DNA from: Lepidurus packardi
Lineage: Eukaryota; Arthropoda; Branchiopoda; Notostraca; Triopsidae
Reading direction: 5' to 3'
DNA: 64,000 bases
Assembly: GCA_023053545.1 (NCBI GenBank)
Contig: JAKZAN010000005.1
Span: 3,038,001-3,102,000 of the forward strand
In this document: positions 47,267-58,020 of the stretch, piece after piece
Layout of the letters: each line of letters begins with the position of its first letter
Numbering within the stretch: the stretch's first letter is position 1
Position numbers and translations under genes: made by a program
Notes under the pieces: model-generated
Database searches by the model: none
What the model saw: the letters and a program-made list of their open reading frames with translations, nothing else
What the model was told of the DNA's origin: nothing

Positions 47267-47694
47267 TATGGTTGGAAATCGGCTCTGAATACGCAGGTGA
47301 GGGGGCCCGGTAATTCTGACTGCGTGAAACGGAGGCGGACTCGCCCCCACTGCATCCTTGCAAAGATTGCACAGCCGGACTCGGCGGACGGACGAGACCG
47401 ACGGACTCTCCGGAGGGACGTGCTGACTGCTTGAGTAAATAAAAACATGAAATTTACATTGAATATAAATTAAAAAATTAAGTAAAAAATTATATTCCAA
47501 AATTCACGCTAAAAATATATAGTATGTACCTTCGAACGAAATGCTAGATCCGCCTTCGTTTGTGGCAGAAGGTTCGCCTTCGGTTGCGTTGCTGCTTTTC
47601 TGTGTTGTTGGGTTGGGTTCCGTTGCTTTAAATTAGTGTCCACGAAGCCTTCACGCTTTGTTGGTTTCCTGATTCGTTTCGTTGTTTCAGACAT
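47267..47694 (-). pseudogene. Minus-strand coding exons of the 23-kb block, split by the ISL2EU insertion
   Basis: Exon 47530-47694 encodes a basic N-terminus starting MSETTKRIRKPTKREGF and ends at a good donor. A possible next exon, 47267-47429 (Ser/Pro/Arg-rich, ending EPISNHN), runs into the ISL2EU boundary and continues in frame on the other side at 39768-39790 up to a donor (GTAAGT). The insertion therefore seems to lie in a coding exon. No domain is recognised and the 3' part is not found in the short remaining left flank. The exon model is tentative. Confidence 0.4.
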
Positions 47695-48058
47695 TACGTT
47701 GGGATTGATATAAGGTATGATGTTGAGACGGCCGAATGAAGCAAAGGACTGTTTGTATATTTTACGTCTAGCAAGACTATTTCTATACCTGCTGACAATA
47801 AGCAGGAAAGTTCTCGACCTCAAAACCTATTACTATAATTAACGTTATCCTTTATGTGTTGAAAAATTTACAACCGGTTTTTATAAAAATGCGGATATAG
47901 AGTTTATTAGTGAAAGCAGATTTTCTTTCTATTTCTATATATTTTCTGTGAAAGCAGATTTCCTACAATTTCTTACACTTACCTTTCCATGTTTTCCAGG
48001 ATTAGTCAAAGGCCTGGCCGGGTCTTCGGATTTTTAAGGGGTCAGCAGCGGACACGCA
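47695..48058. other. AT-rich upstream region in the 23-kb block
   Basis: About 360 bases between the minus-strand start at 47694 and the TTAA at 48059. A probable leader/promoter of the minus-strand gene. No motif is clear. Confidence 0.35.
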
Positions 48059-48597
48059 TTAAGGCCACGGTGTAGTGTAACTCCTTATGGCGCTATAGCA
48101 TGGCAAACTTAAGTTACACCTTTCTAAGTCCCTTTGCAATATAATCAAATTGTATTGTGACAGTAATGTATGGTATTTCTTTTTCAATTTAACTGGGTTG
48201 CTAGTTTTTAATATTTGGCATCCATAAATTTTTTACGTAGAAGAACATGTTAAAATATTGATATAGAAAAAAAAAACCGAACCCAGATTTTTCGAGTTTA
48301 TTATTATGATATTTTTAAAGAAAGAATTTTTCAATTATCTCTTACTGTTTACTTGGAAAGGTGTACTAAAGTTTATGAAATTCGGATGAGAAATTGTGCT
48401 GCCACTCAGAAAATAACGACCAGGCAGGAAACTGCATAGCTTGTGCAGAACTCAAGAATGAGGATGAAAAGGAGATACCGTAAAAGTAGGGGGAAGGATA
48501 TGACAAGTCACTAATTGGGTTTGCTCGAGCCTAAAGTAACCCAAGGGCACAAATACCTTGTGGCATTTTACCCTTTTCTTTTTGTCTCCGAATGTCT

Positions 48598-48648
48598 TTT
48601 CTTGACCTCTTTCCCCCTGTTAGCAAAGAGGGGAAAGAGGTCAAGAAA
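48598..48648. repeat. Perfect 19-bp hairpin
   Basis: TTTCTTGACCTCTTTCCCC at 48598-48616 is the exact reverse complement of 48630-48648, with a 13-base loop. It is absent at the matching place in copy 2 (near 53840), so it was gained in copy 1 or lost in copy 2. Confidence 0.85.
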
Positions 48649-48837
48649 GCGAACCAAGTTGGGTCTAGAAAAGGTGAAAAGATTTCCGGCTTGGTTACGA
48701 AAGCTAAGACTATAAGTATAGCTGCAGTTAGCTGCTTGGCGTGTAAATTTGGAAAATTTACAGTACAAATACATACATTTATTAAAGAAACTTACCTTAC
48801 GTGTTGGTTTGTAATAATGAAAACTAGCTTTACTTAG

Positions 48838-49090
48838 GCATCAGTTCTAATTTTGTCATCACCGGATGCAAGTAACTCTTAGCTCAATGGTATATTTAAA
48901 AGATACCATTTCACGGTGGCATTTTATATTTGACATCTCACGAGAGGCTCAAACTATCCTTTACTCTCAGGCATTAGTTAGTATTGTCATCATCGGATGC
49001 AAAAAACTCTTGGCTCAATGGTATATTTAAAAGATACCATTTCACGGTGGCATTTTATATTTGATAGCAACCTCTCGGATGTTTTTCATT
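48838..49090. repeat. 131-bp tandem repeat, two copies
   Basis: The unit containing CGGATGCA, a run ending ATTTAAAAGATACCATTTCA and CACGGTGGCATTTTATATTT starts at about 48838 and again at about 48969. Each unit carries a small ATGGTAT/ATACCAT hairpin. Subterminal position in copy 1; probably a transposase-binding or slippage product. Confidence 0.75.
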
Positions 49091-49235
49091 GGTGAACTCA
49101 ATGATTTCATGAAGGAAATCATCTCACGAGAGGCATTGACGTGCATTTCATACAAGCTTTCAATAAGTTGACCTCACGGTACATTTATAATTTTAATCCA
49201 TGTGCATGTTTGACCAACATAATATGTGCATCAGA

Positions 49236-52030
49236 TCACTGATCAAGTGGTCTCTTTGCGGCCTTTTTACCGTTTGTTTGGTCTGCGACCTTTTTAGCCT
49301 CTATAGCGGCCAAAACGTAAGGCGGCTCCCGCGGAGCCAACTTTTGTCCCATCCGCGGGTCTGCAAGTTCAAGCAACATACAGTCCATGAAAAAGGCTCT
49401 GAGTTTTGGAAGCATTATGTCTTCCCAAAAAACCCTGTCAAACACAATCCGCTCAACTTGCAAACTGTTCTTTGTCCATGCAACAAAATCACACCACGCT
49501 CTTCCGGTCACGGCAAGCTGTCCTGTAACTTGGTAGTAGTGATTGTGCGTTCTCTTCAATCTCAGTTTGTCACCATCAACTAACTCTAGAAAGCAGTCTT
49601 TCGGTTTTGATTTTACAAATTCAATGAAGGAAGACGCTGTCTCTGCCTTTTGGGGACACTTTATCTCGATAAGTCCTTCGTCACCTACAAGGCCGTCGGG
49701 AGATGCTCCCAGGTAACCTAGCTCAGGATGCACCCAAAACCCTGATGGGACTACAGTCACACAGTTCTTTATTTCGTAGTCTTTCCTGGCATTTGGCTCA
49801 TTGGCCTGTCCGTAACGAGTACCTTCTGTGCTAATGTTATTAGGACTTAGTATTGCTTGCAATGTATTTTGACGCAAAGTTGTATCTCTGAGCTTACACA
49901 CTTTGCCAAAGTGAGAAGCGGTCAGTCTACTCGCCCTTGCATCAAACCAATCAGAAGAATCAGCCTGCTCTCTAGTTTTCTCTTCAAGGGCCACAATCTG
50001 CTCCCTGCTAAGCTGCTGTTGAGCAACAATCAGTTTGCACCTGTCACGTAAGATCTCCTCTGGCAAATCTGGCTTTCCATAATGGCAATCAGGTCCTGTG
50101 AAAGCTTCGCGCCTCCGAGTCAAAGCTTGTCGTGGAGAAGCAATAGCATTATTTTCCCGTGACTTCTCTAACCGATTTCTGAACGAAAGAATATCGTCGT
50201 GACAATTGTTGGCAAAATTTTCTGTAGCAATGCTACAGGAACCATATTTTTTCAAAATAGCAGCCTGAAAACCTCGTCCATGGTGATATTCTAGAACAGC
50301 ACCATAACATCTGTAATTATAAGATCCCCTTTGCGAGCGGAGAAATTGCTTGCCACCAGAGAATTTAGCCACCATGGACATAAACCGCTCTGCGAGGTTA
50401 GTCGTAACTTCGGTAAGCAAACCTGCAGCTTTGCTCCTACAGCCCAACAAGATCTCCATTACTTCAGTGTACAAAGCAGTGTGTACATTCTGTTTCAATT
50501 TCTGACCCACTGACTTACAACCCTTTCCACCATCGCTGGCCGCAGTGCAAAAAGTGTGGTCATTCAAAAGATAATGTCTGGGACCATTGCTCAGAAATGA
50601 ACGAAGTTGATCAACATTTCCCTTCAATCTAGCGTTACGATTGATTGCACCTCGTGCTGCACCGCCAAGTTTACGTATCAAAAGAGGGGTCAAAATTTTC
50701 TTATTGGCAGGGGTTTTGCCCTGAAGTTTATACAGAGCTTTCGTGAAATTTTTCATTACATGATTTGCACACTCAAGCTTGCGGACGGTTTTCTGAGTGC
50801 GAGGAGTATTAGCGAGGATAGCATTATGGGTCGAAGAGTCCCCGTCACACAATAAACGTTCGATAGCGCAAGCCGTGCTTGTCTTCAGCATCTCTAAAAC
50901 CATCTACAATAATGGAGCTTTCCATTGCTGTAGACGGACCGTCCCAGTTTTTGAAACATTCGTGGGGGTGAGGATCCACTTGTTTGTTCTTAGCTTGTTG
51001 ACAAATGGAACAATATTTGTTACGAACTCCTACATGCAATATTTTCTTGGTCCGCGCACCAATGATTACGCCCACACCTGACTTGGCTGTGTACCTGGTG
51101 CCGTGGCTCCTTTGAGACCACCCACCATCGCCAATTACGGTTATGTACGGCGTGTTGTCTTCGTCGATTTGTTCAGCCCGTTCAGCCGATTCACGTTCTT
51201 CCTTCCCTGCATTTTCTATTTCTAGCTTTGCCTCTTTCTCCCATATTTTCCCAACTTTACGTTCCTGTTCAATAAATGAGTTGCGGTTCATTGAAGGAAC
51301 GCCAACGGTTGCCATGAATTCTTCTAAGTGGTTATGGGCTGCACCAATTTGCATAATTCCCATTGCAATTTTTGTGTTGACGGACAGAGCCTGAACTTTA
51401 TCTGACCTCAAGCGTGCAGCATGCGGCGAAATGTTCTTTTGGGTAGGCCTTACATGCGCATATGGAGAAACCTGGTCAGTTGTTATAAAAATATTCTCCT
51501 GGCATTTCTCACATTTGAAAGCAAAACTGCTCCAAAAACCTTTCTTAACTTCCTTTTGGAAAGGAATGGGTGAGCGACAAATATCGTAGTGTTCAAAAAT
51601 CTTATTGTGCCCTGACAAGAAATGGCAAACATTTACTAATCGAAGTCCGTCAACTTCTTTCTTCATTTTTGGTTTCGAATACCAAACAGGTTCAATGTTA
51701 AGTTCTACAGCATCAATTTCTGCCTGTTCTTTAAGAATGCGTGAAATTTCGTCATCTTCGAGACAGTTCGTTTCTTTGTCAAGGAGATCTAAACTAGCAA
51801 AGCTATTGGAAACAACGGAGCTAGTGCTAGCTATAGGCTCAATGGAAACTGATTCTATAGCAGGTCTGGAACTTACAGTACAAGAAGTTTGTAATTTTAA
51901 AACTTTCACCTGGCGATACTTCATCTGGATCTGCTGGGTGTTCTTGGCAAAGCTTTTCTCTTCGGTTCTTCAAAGCAACGCCTCTCAGTTTCTGTTTGCT
52001 ACAGGATGACAGTATTTTTTTTCTTGCCAT
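49236..52030 (-). pseudogene. Mutator-like transposase fused to YqaJ nuclease, two frameshifts
   Basis: Reading from 52030: a basic N-terminus (MARKKILSSCSKQK), an acidic linker, a zinc-binding stretch (CEKCQENIF), then a DDE-type domain with VIGDGGWSQRSHGTRYTAKS and a second acidic motif at the GDGDSS position. The C-terminal YqaJ domain has RLTASHFGKVC, LGASPDGLVGDEGLIEIKCP and HNHYYQVTGQLAVTGRAWCDF. Compared with copy 2 there is one extra base near 51893-51901 and one near 50845-50851. Each shifts the frame, so no full-length protein can be made from this copy. The YqaJ part (about 49300-50040) is open and keeps the Asp, ExK and Gln residues. Confidence 0.87.
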
Positions 52031-54088
52031 TTTCAGTCAGTAGTACCGATGCAAAAAACAAATAACGTAATAACTTGCGCCACTCAATGTTTGTACGACT
52101 CACGAACGCAGTAATGAACTTTTTCGTTGTCGTTTTAAATGATCAACTACAATGCTATAATGTTTGAAACTATTCAAGAAATTGGTAACACCGAAATCAA
52201 GAACCGCTGATGCTGATCTCTGATTACGGAATGCGTTCTAGTCAAAGTTTCATAACAATTTTCCGAAAAGTTAGTGAAATAGTAAAAGTGAATGTCCTTT
52301 GAAATCGCATTTTGGCAAATTACACAAACACTACAAATTAAAAAGTCCTTCAGTTTTGAGAAATATTGAATTCCCCTCAGTAGAAAAATTATGCGTTTCC
52401 AGTTATTCCGTTGGGATATAATCAAAGCTTGTTGTTGTAGTGAATTTGAGATCGAAAGTGAAGGTTGTTGCAAAATACTGATCCTCAATAATTTGGAATC
52501 TATTTTATTGGTTACTTCCTTTGACTGATTCATGTCTAAAAGCTAAAATATTCAGTAACTTATTTTACATTCCAGAGTTTCACGCTGGGGCCAAGCAGGA
52601 AAAACTATTGCAAGATGTAATTTAGCGATCAATGACCTATCGGCATCAAGATGATCATCAGCGTGCATTACACTTTTCAGCAGGGCCATAGCAGTTTAAC
52701 ATGGCAATTTTAACCCGGTCATCAACATTTCGAACGAAAGCCCAAAAGAGCAAGATCTTCGAAGGCTATTAGTTGACTAGAGCTAGAATATAAACAGAAC
52801 AGTGATCGCTAAGACGAGCGATAAGATGGGTGGTAACCTTGAGTGTAAAGCACGGTAATGGCAATTTTCTAGGAAAATAGTATTATTTAGTTCGGAATTT
52901 CTAAGTACACTTCTAAAGCTTGGAAATTGGATTATCCCTTCCATTGGTATTTTATACATAAAACGACGGTGTCAACCTTGACCATAAAGAATGGTAATGA
53001 CAATTTTCTAAGAAAATATAATTGTTTATTTCGCCATTTCTAAATACTTACACGTCTAGCGCATGCAAATTGGATTATCAGTTAAATTGGTATTCCCTCC
53101 CATTCTCAAGCGAAAATAGGGAGGAAGTTCCTTAGCATAAGCTGACCTTTTCCCTTTACCCCATACTTTACCCTAATTATTGTGTGCAGACCTCTAGTGC
53201 GAGAAATTAGTCATAGGTGTATATTTATTTGTAGCATTCTCAGGATATAGGGGTCTATGCCAGCGACATCTTTTGACGGAAAATAGTCAACTACTTACAC
53301 CACACCGTGGCCTTAAGGCCACGGTGAAGTGCAACCTCTTATGGCGCTATAGCATGGCAAACTTTCAAACATTGTAACGACACGATGAAACATTGTAATT
53401 AAACCAAATTTTTACACAATGCGTGTAAGGTATAAATCTAGGGGGTGAAGGTCGTACTTTATTTTTTTTTTATTCTGTGATTTTTTTAATAAATGTTCAA
53501 AGTTATCAAAATCTTAAATAAATCATATATCAAAATTTTACGACCTTCATCCCCTAGGTTTTATTATTTAAAAAATTTTAAAACTCGAACTTTTCAATTA
53601 TCTCTTTCTGTTTACTTTAAAAACTGCTTATAAGTTTCTGAAGTTCTGATGAAAAATTGTGCTGCCACTCAGAAAATAACGGCCAGTCAGGAAACTGCAT
53701 AGCTTGTGCTGAACTCAAGAATGAGCATGAAAAGGAGAAGAGCGTAAAAGTAAGGGGAAGTAAAGGGCAAGTAACTAATTGGGTTTGCTCGAGCCTAAAG
53801 TAACCCAAGGGCACAAATACCTTGTGGCGTTTTACCCTTTTCTTTTATTCTGAATGATTTTGTCTTGTGGCAACTGACGACTAGGATTTTACGCACTACT
53901 ACAACTCTTACGAACTATTTATAGGCCGAATTAAATTGACTGAAAATTAGTTTTCTTAAATTTCTATTACGGCAACAACAGTTTGTGGGTTTTACGAACC
54001 GTTACGAACTTTTGACAGGCAGTATAATGAAGTAAATATAATTTGCTTCTAAATATTCATACAAGCTCGTACTAAAAACTAAATACAA

Positions 54089-55675
54089 TCAAGAAAACAA
54101 GCAAGTGGTAGCCAGTTGGGTCAAGTAAAGGTGAAAACATGTCTGTTGCAATTTCTGACCCACTGACTTACACCCCTTTCCACCATCGCTGGCCGCAGTG
54201 CAAAAAGTGTGGTCATTCAAAAGATAATGTCTGGGACCATTGCTCAGAAATGAACGAAGTTGATCAACATTTCCCTTCAATCTAGCGTTACGATTGATTG
54301 CACCTCGTGCTGCACCGCCAAGCTTACGTATCAAAAGAGGGGTCAAAATTTTCTTATTGGCAGGGGTTTTGCCCTGAAGTTTATACAGAGCTTTCGTGTA
54401 ATTTTTCATTACATGATTTGCACACTCAAGCTTGCGTACGGTTTTCTGAGTGCGAGGAGTATTAGCGAGGATAGCATTATGGGTTGAAGAGTCCCCGTCA
54501 CCAATAAACGTTCGATAGCGCAAGCCGTGCTTGTCTTCAGCATCTCTAAAACCATCTACAATAATGGAGCTTTCCATAGCTGTAGACGGACCGTCCCAGT
54601 TTTTGAAACATTCGTGGGGGCGAGGATCCACTTGTTTGTTCTTAGCTTGTTGACAAATGGAACAATATTTGTTACGAACTCCTACATGCAATATTTTCTT
54701 GGTCCGCGCACCAATGATTACGCCCACACCTGACTTGGCTGTGTACCTGGTGCCGTGGCTTCTTTGAGACCACCCACCATCGCCAATTACGGTTATGTAC
54801 GGGGTGTTGTCTTCGTCGATTTGTTCAGCCCGTTCAGCCGATTCACGTTCTTCCTTCCCTGCATTTTCTATTTCTAGCTTTGCCTCTTTCTCCCATATTT
54901 TCCCAACTTTACGTTCCTGGTCAATAAATGAGTTGCGGCTCATTGAAGGAACGCCAACGGTTGCCATGAATTCTTCTAAGTGGTTATGGGCTGCACCAAT
55001 TTGCATAATTCCCATTGCAATTTTTGTGTTGACGGACAAGGCCTGAACTTTATCTGACCTCAAGCGTGCAGCATGCGGCGAAATGTTCTTTTGCGTAGAG
55101 CTTGTCGCGTTTGGATAAACCGGGTCAGTCGTAATAAAAAGATTATCCTGGCATTTCTCACATTTGAAAGAAAAACTGCTCCAAAAACCTTTCTTAACTT
55201 CCTTTTGGAAAGGAATGGGTGAGCGACAAATATCGTAGTGTTCAAAAATCTTATTGTGCCCTGACAAGAAATGGCAAACATTTACTAATCGAAGTCCGTC
55301 AACTTCTTTCTTCATTTTTGGTTGCGAATACCAAACAGGTTCAATGTTAAGTTCTACAGCATCAATTTCTGCCTGTTCTTTAAGAATGCGTGAAAGTTCG
55401 TCATCTTCAAGACAGTTCGTTTCTTTGTCAAGGAGATCTAAACTAGCAATATGGGAAACAACGGCGCTAGTGCTAGCTATAGGTTCAACGGAAATTGATT
55501 CTACACCAGGTGTGTAACTTACAGTATTGGAAGCTTGTAATTGAAAACTTTCACCTGGAATTAATTTCTCGGGCTCAGCTGGATGATGTTTCGTAATCTT
55601 TTCGTTTCGCGCCTTCAAAGCAACCCCCATTAGCAGGTGCTTTTTTTTCCTGGATGACACTTTTCTATTACCCAT
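54089..55675 (-). CDS. Truncated Mutator-like transposase (N-terminal and DDE part, no YqaJ)
   Basis: An uninterrupted frame of 528 codons from MGNRKVSSRKKKHLL. The same domains as copy 1: acidic linker (NCLEDDELSRILKEQAEID), zinc-binding CEKCQDNLF, the DDE motifs VIGDGGWSQRSHG and FIGDGDSSTHN, and CANHVMKNYTKALYKLQGKT. After GQKLQQ the sequence crosses the deletion junction into unrelated frame and stops. It could still encode a DNA-binding protein lacking the nuclease domain, possibly competing with the full enzyme. That role is speculation. Confidence 0.85.
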   Translation of the reverse strand: MGNRKVSSRKKKHLLMGVALKARNEKITKHHPAEPEKLIPGESFQLQASNTVSYTPGVESISVEPIASTSAVVSHIASLDLLDKETNCLEDDELSRILKEQAEIDAVELNIEPVWYSQPKMKKEVDGLRLVNVCHFLSGHNKIFEHYDICRSPIPFQKEVKKGFWSSFSFKCEKCQDNLFITTDPVYPNATSSTQKNISPHAARLRSDKVQALSVNTKIAMGIMQIGAAHNHLEEFMATVGVPSMSRNSFIDQERKVGKIWEKEAKLEIENAGKEERESAERAEQIDEDNTPYITVIGDGGWSQRSHGTRYTAKSGVGVIIGARTKKILHVGVRNKYCSICQQAKNKQVDPRPHECFKNWDGPSTAMESSIIVDGFRDAEDKHGLRYRTFIGDGDSSTHNAILANTPRTQKTVRKLECANHVMKNYTKALYKLQGKTPANKKILTPLLIRKLGGAARGAINRNARLKGNVDQLRSFLSNGPRHYLLNDHTFCTAASDGGKGCKSVGQKLQQTCFHLYLTQLATTCLFS

Positions 55676-55807
55676 TTTCAGTCAGTAGTACAACGCCAAA
55701 AAAGTTTCACACTAACTTACACAACTCACTTTTTTTAACCACTCACGAACGCAGTAACGAACTTTTTGGGTTGTATTTTTTTTAATAACGTACAATGCTA
55801 TAATGTT

Positions 55808-56176
55808 TTAAACAATTGAAGAAATTGGTAACACTAAAATTAAGAACCGTTCATGCTGATCTCTGATTACGGAATGAGTTCTAGTCAAAGTTGCATAACA
55901 ATATTCCGAAAAGTTAGCGAAATAGTAAAAGTGAATGTCCTTTGAAATCGCATTTGGGCAAATTACACAAACACTAAAAATTAAAAAGTCATTCAGTTTT
56001 GAGAAAGAGTGAATTCCCCTTAGTAGAAAAATTATGCGTTTCCAGTTATTCCGTTGGGATATAACCAAAGCTTGTTGTTGTAGGGAATTTGAGATCGAAA
56101 GTGAAGGTTGTTGCAAAATACTGATCCTCAATAATTGGGAATCTATTTTATTGGTCACTTCCTTTGACTGATTCAT
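55808..56176 (-). other. Conserved-looking open frame upstream of the transposase in copy 2
   Basis: A 122-codon open frame (MNQSKEVTNKIDS...) with a 119-codon counterpart in copy 1 (52174-52533). The two differ by about a dozen substitutions, mostly amino-acid changing, so coding constraint is not supported. It has no known domain. Probably non-coding leader that happens to be open. Confidence 0.25.
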
Positions 56177-56923
56177 GTCTAAAAGCTAAAATATTCAGTA
56201 ACTTATTTTATATTCCAGAGTTTCACGATGTGGCCAAGCAGGAAAAACTATTGCAAGATGTAATTTAGCGATCAATGACCTATCGGCATCAAGATGATCA
56301 TCAGCATGCATTACACTTTTCAGCAGTGCCATAGCAGTCAAACGAAAGCCCCAAAGAGCAAGATCTTCGAAGGCTATTAGTTGACTAGAACTAGAATATA
56401 AACAGTGATCGCTAAGACGAGCGCTTGATAAGATGGGTGGTAACCTTGAGTGTAAAGCACGGTAATGGCAATTTTCTAGGAAAATAGTATGATTTAGTTC
56501 GGAATTTCTAAGTACACTTCTAAACTTTGGAAATTGGATTATCCCTTCCATTTGTATTTTATACATAAAACGACGGTGTCAACCTTGACCATAAAGAATG
56601 GTAATGGCAATTTTCTAAGAAAATATAATTGCTTAGTTCGCAATTTCTAAATACTTACACGTCTAGCGCATGAAAATTGGATTATCAGTAAATTGGTATT
56701 TCCCTCCCATTCTCAAGCGAACATAGGGAGGAAGTTCCTTAGCATAAGCTGACCTTTTCCCTTTACCCCATACTTTACCCTAATTATTGTGTGCAGACCT
56801 CTAGTGCGAGAAATTAGTCATAGGTGTATATTTATTTGTAGCATTCTCAGGATATAGGGGTCTATGCCAGTGACATCTTTTGACGGAAAAGGGTCAACTA
56901 CTTCGCCTTCACCGTGGCCTTAA

Positions 56924-57641
56924 TAAGAGATCTCTCAAAATTAAAATTACATTTCAATGCAGAATCTTTTCTTCTCAATGTCAAAGCCTACCCTTCAGTT
57001 GTCTCCTTTGTTACTATGGCTATACCAACATCTTTAAAGAAAAGACGGCCATACTATAGATCACTATAGTTGGTCTACCTGTTATAAGTTCTTCAACACA
57101 TGTGTAATTTTGTCCCACTGCGAAACAATAAAAAAGGATCAGGAAAGAGCAGATGGTCACGCTGGTTAAGTTTAAAAAAAAAATAAAAAAAACACGCTGT
57201 TTGGTAAAAATAACCAAAAAAGTCTTCCTTCCTAATTAACCGAGACTCGTCTGGTTGTTCCGGCTTGATGTCACACAGCCCACATCCGCTTTCTTGACCT
57301 GTGACCTCGCTATAACGACATGAACCTTTCAGGGATGACCCTTTCCTAAAACTTTCCCAAAGTTGGGGGTACTCTGGAAAAGAAACGGGTGTAGTTTACT
57401 CAGTTTGCTTGTTGGTTTAAGTTTGCTTATTTCGAACCGTTTTGTACCAAACCAAACCCCAACTTTGGGAAAGTTGAATCCGTTTCTACTCCGAGCTCCA
57501 AGGCACAGAAAATTCCCTTCACTTTAACTTTCCTTCCCTTTTCATTATATGGAACCTGTAATTCCCTAATGAATCCATGGCCTTCCTATTCATTGGCAGA
57601 TATGCAAGCTTTCTGAATGCTGAAAGTATCAATTGATACGC
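56924..57641. other. Non-coding core of the 23-kb block with nested inverted repeat
   Basis: About 700 bases. They hold a 34-bp sequence (57285-57318) repeated identically at 61738-61771, and a 19-bp inverted repeat whose arms (57350-57368 and 57457-57475) are each themselves palindromic around AACTTTCCCAAAGTT. No gene is seen. Confidence 0.6.
57350..57475. repeat. 19-bp inverted repeat with self-palindromic arms
   Basis: AACTTTCCCAAAGTTGGGG at 57350-57368 and its exact reverse complement at 57457-57475, spaced by 88 bases. Could form a hairpin or bind a dimeric factor. Confidence 0.8.
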
Positions 57642-58020
57642 AAAGTGTCGTATTTCGTCGTACAAGCAGAAAGTCGGCTTTGAATATAGTGAAACTTTAA
57701 AGTTCTAAACAACGTTGAGAAGTGTGAACGTGTTTTTGAAACAAACTATTTCGATAGATAAAGTGTCGTATTTCGTCGTACAAGCAGAAAGTTATCTTTG
57801 AATATAGTGAAACTTTAAAGTTCTAAACAACGTTGAGAAGTGTGAACGTGTTTTTGAAACAAACTATTTCAATAGATAAAGTGTCGTATTTCGTCGTACA
57901 AGCAGAAAGTTATCTTTGAATATATTGAAACTTTGAAGTTCTAAACTACGTTAAGAAGTGTGAATGCATTTTTGGAACAAACTATTTCCATAGATAAAGT
58001 GCCGTATTTCAGTTCAGAAA
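57642..58020. repeat. 118-bp tandem repeat, a little over three copies
   Basis: Units starting AAAGTGTCGTATTTCGTCGT at 57642, 57760 and 57878 with a degraded fourth start at 57996: a constant period of 118. It lies directly upstream of the first exon of the BEN-domain gene, so promoter array or simple duplication are both possible. Confidence 0.88.

Larger units (their letters stand above)
48063..53312 (-). mobile_element. TTAA-flanked DNA transposon, copy 1 (Mutator-like transposase plus YqaJ)
   Basis: A 5.25-kb element with ends GGCCACGGTGTAGTGTAA (left) and the inverse of GGCCACGGTGTGGTGTAA (right), flanked by TTAA at 48059-48062 and 53313-53316. TTAA duplication fits Kolobok or piggyBac; the encoded protein is not piggyBac-like, so Kolobok-like is my preferred reading. 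It contains one minus-strand transposase gene with two frameshifts, a 131-bp tandem repeat near the left end, a perfect hairpin (48598-48648) and a degenerate repeat of about 139 bp near the right end (about 52845-53110). Confidence 0.85.
53317..56919 (-). mobile_element. TTAA-flanked DNA transposon, copy 2 (internal deletion derivative)
   Basis: A 3.6-kb copy of the same family directly abutting copy 1. The TTAA at 53313-53316 serves as the right flank of copy 1 and the left flank of copy 2; the far flank is TTAA at 56920-56923. The ends begin GGCCACGGTGAAG on both sides. About 95% similar by eye to copy 1 over the transposase and right half. It lacks the YqaJ coding part and much of the left half (junction near 54120-54150). 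Confidence 0.87.
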
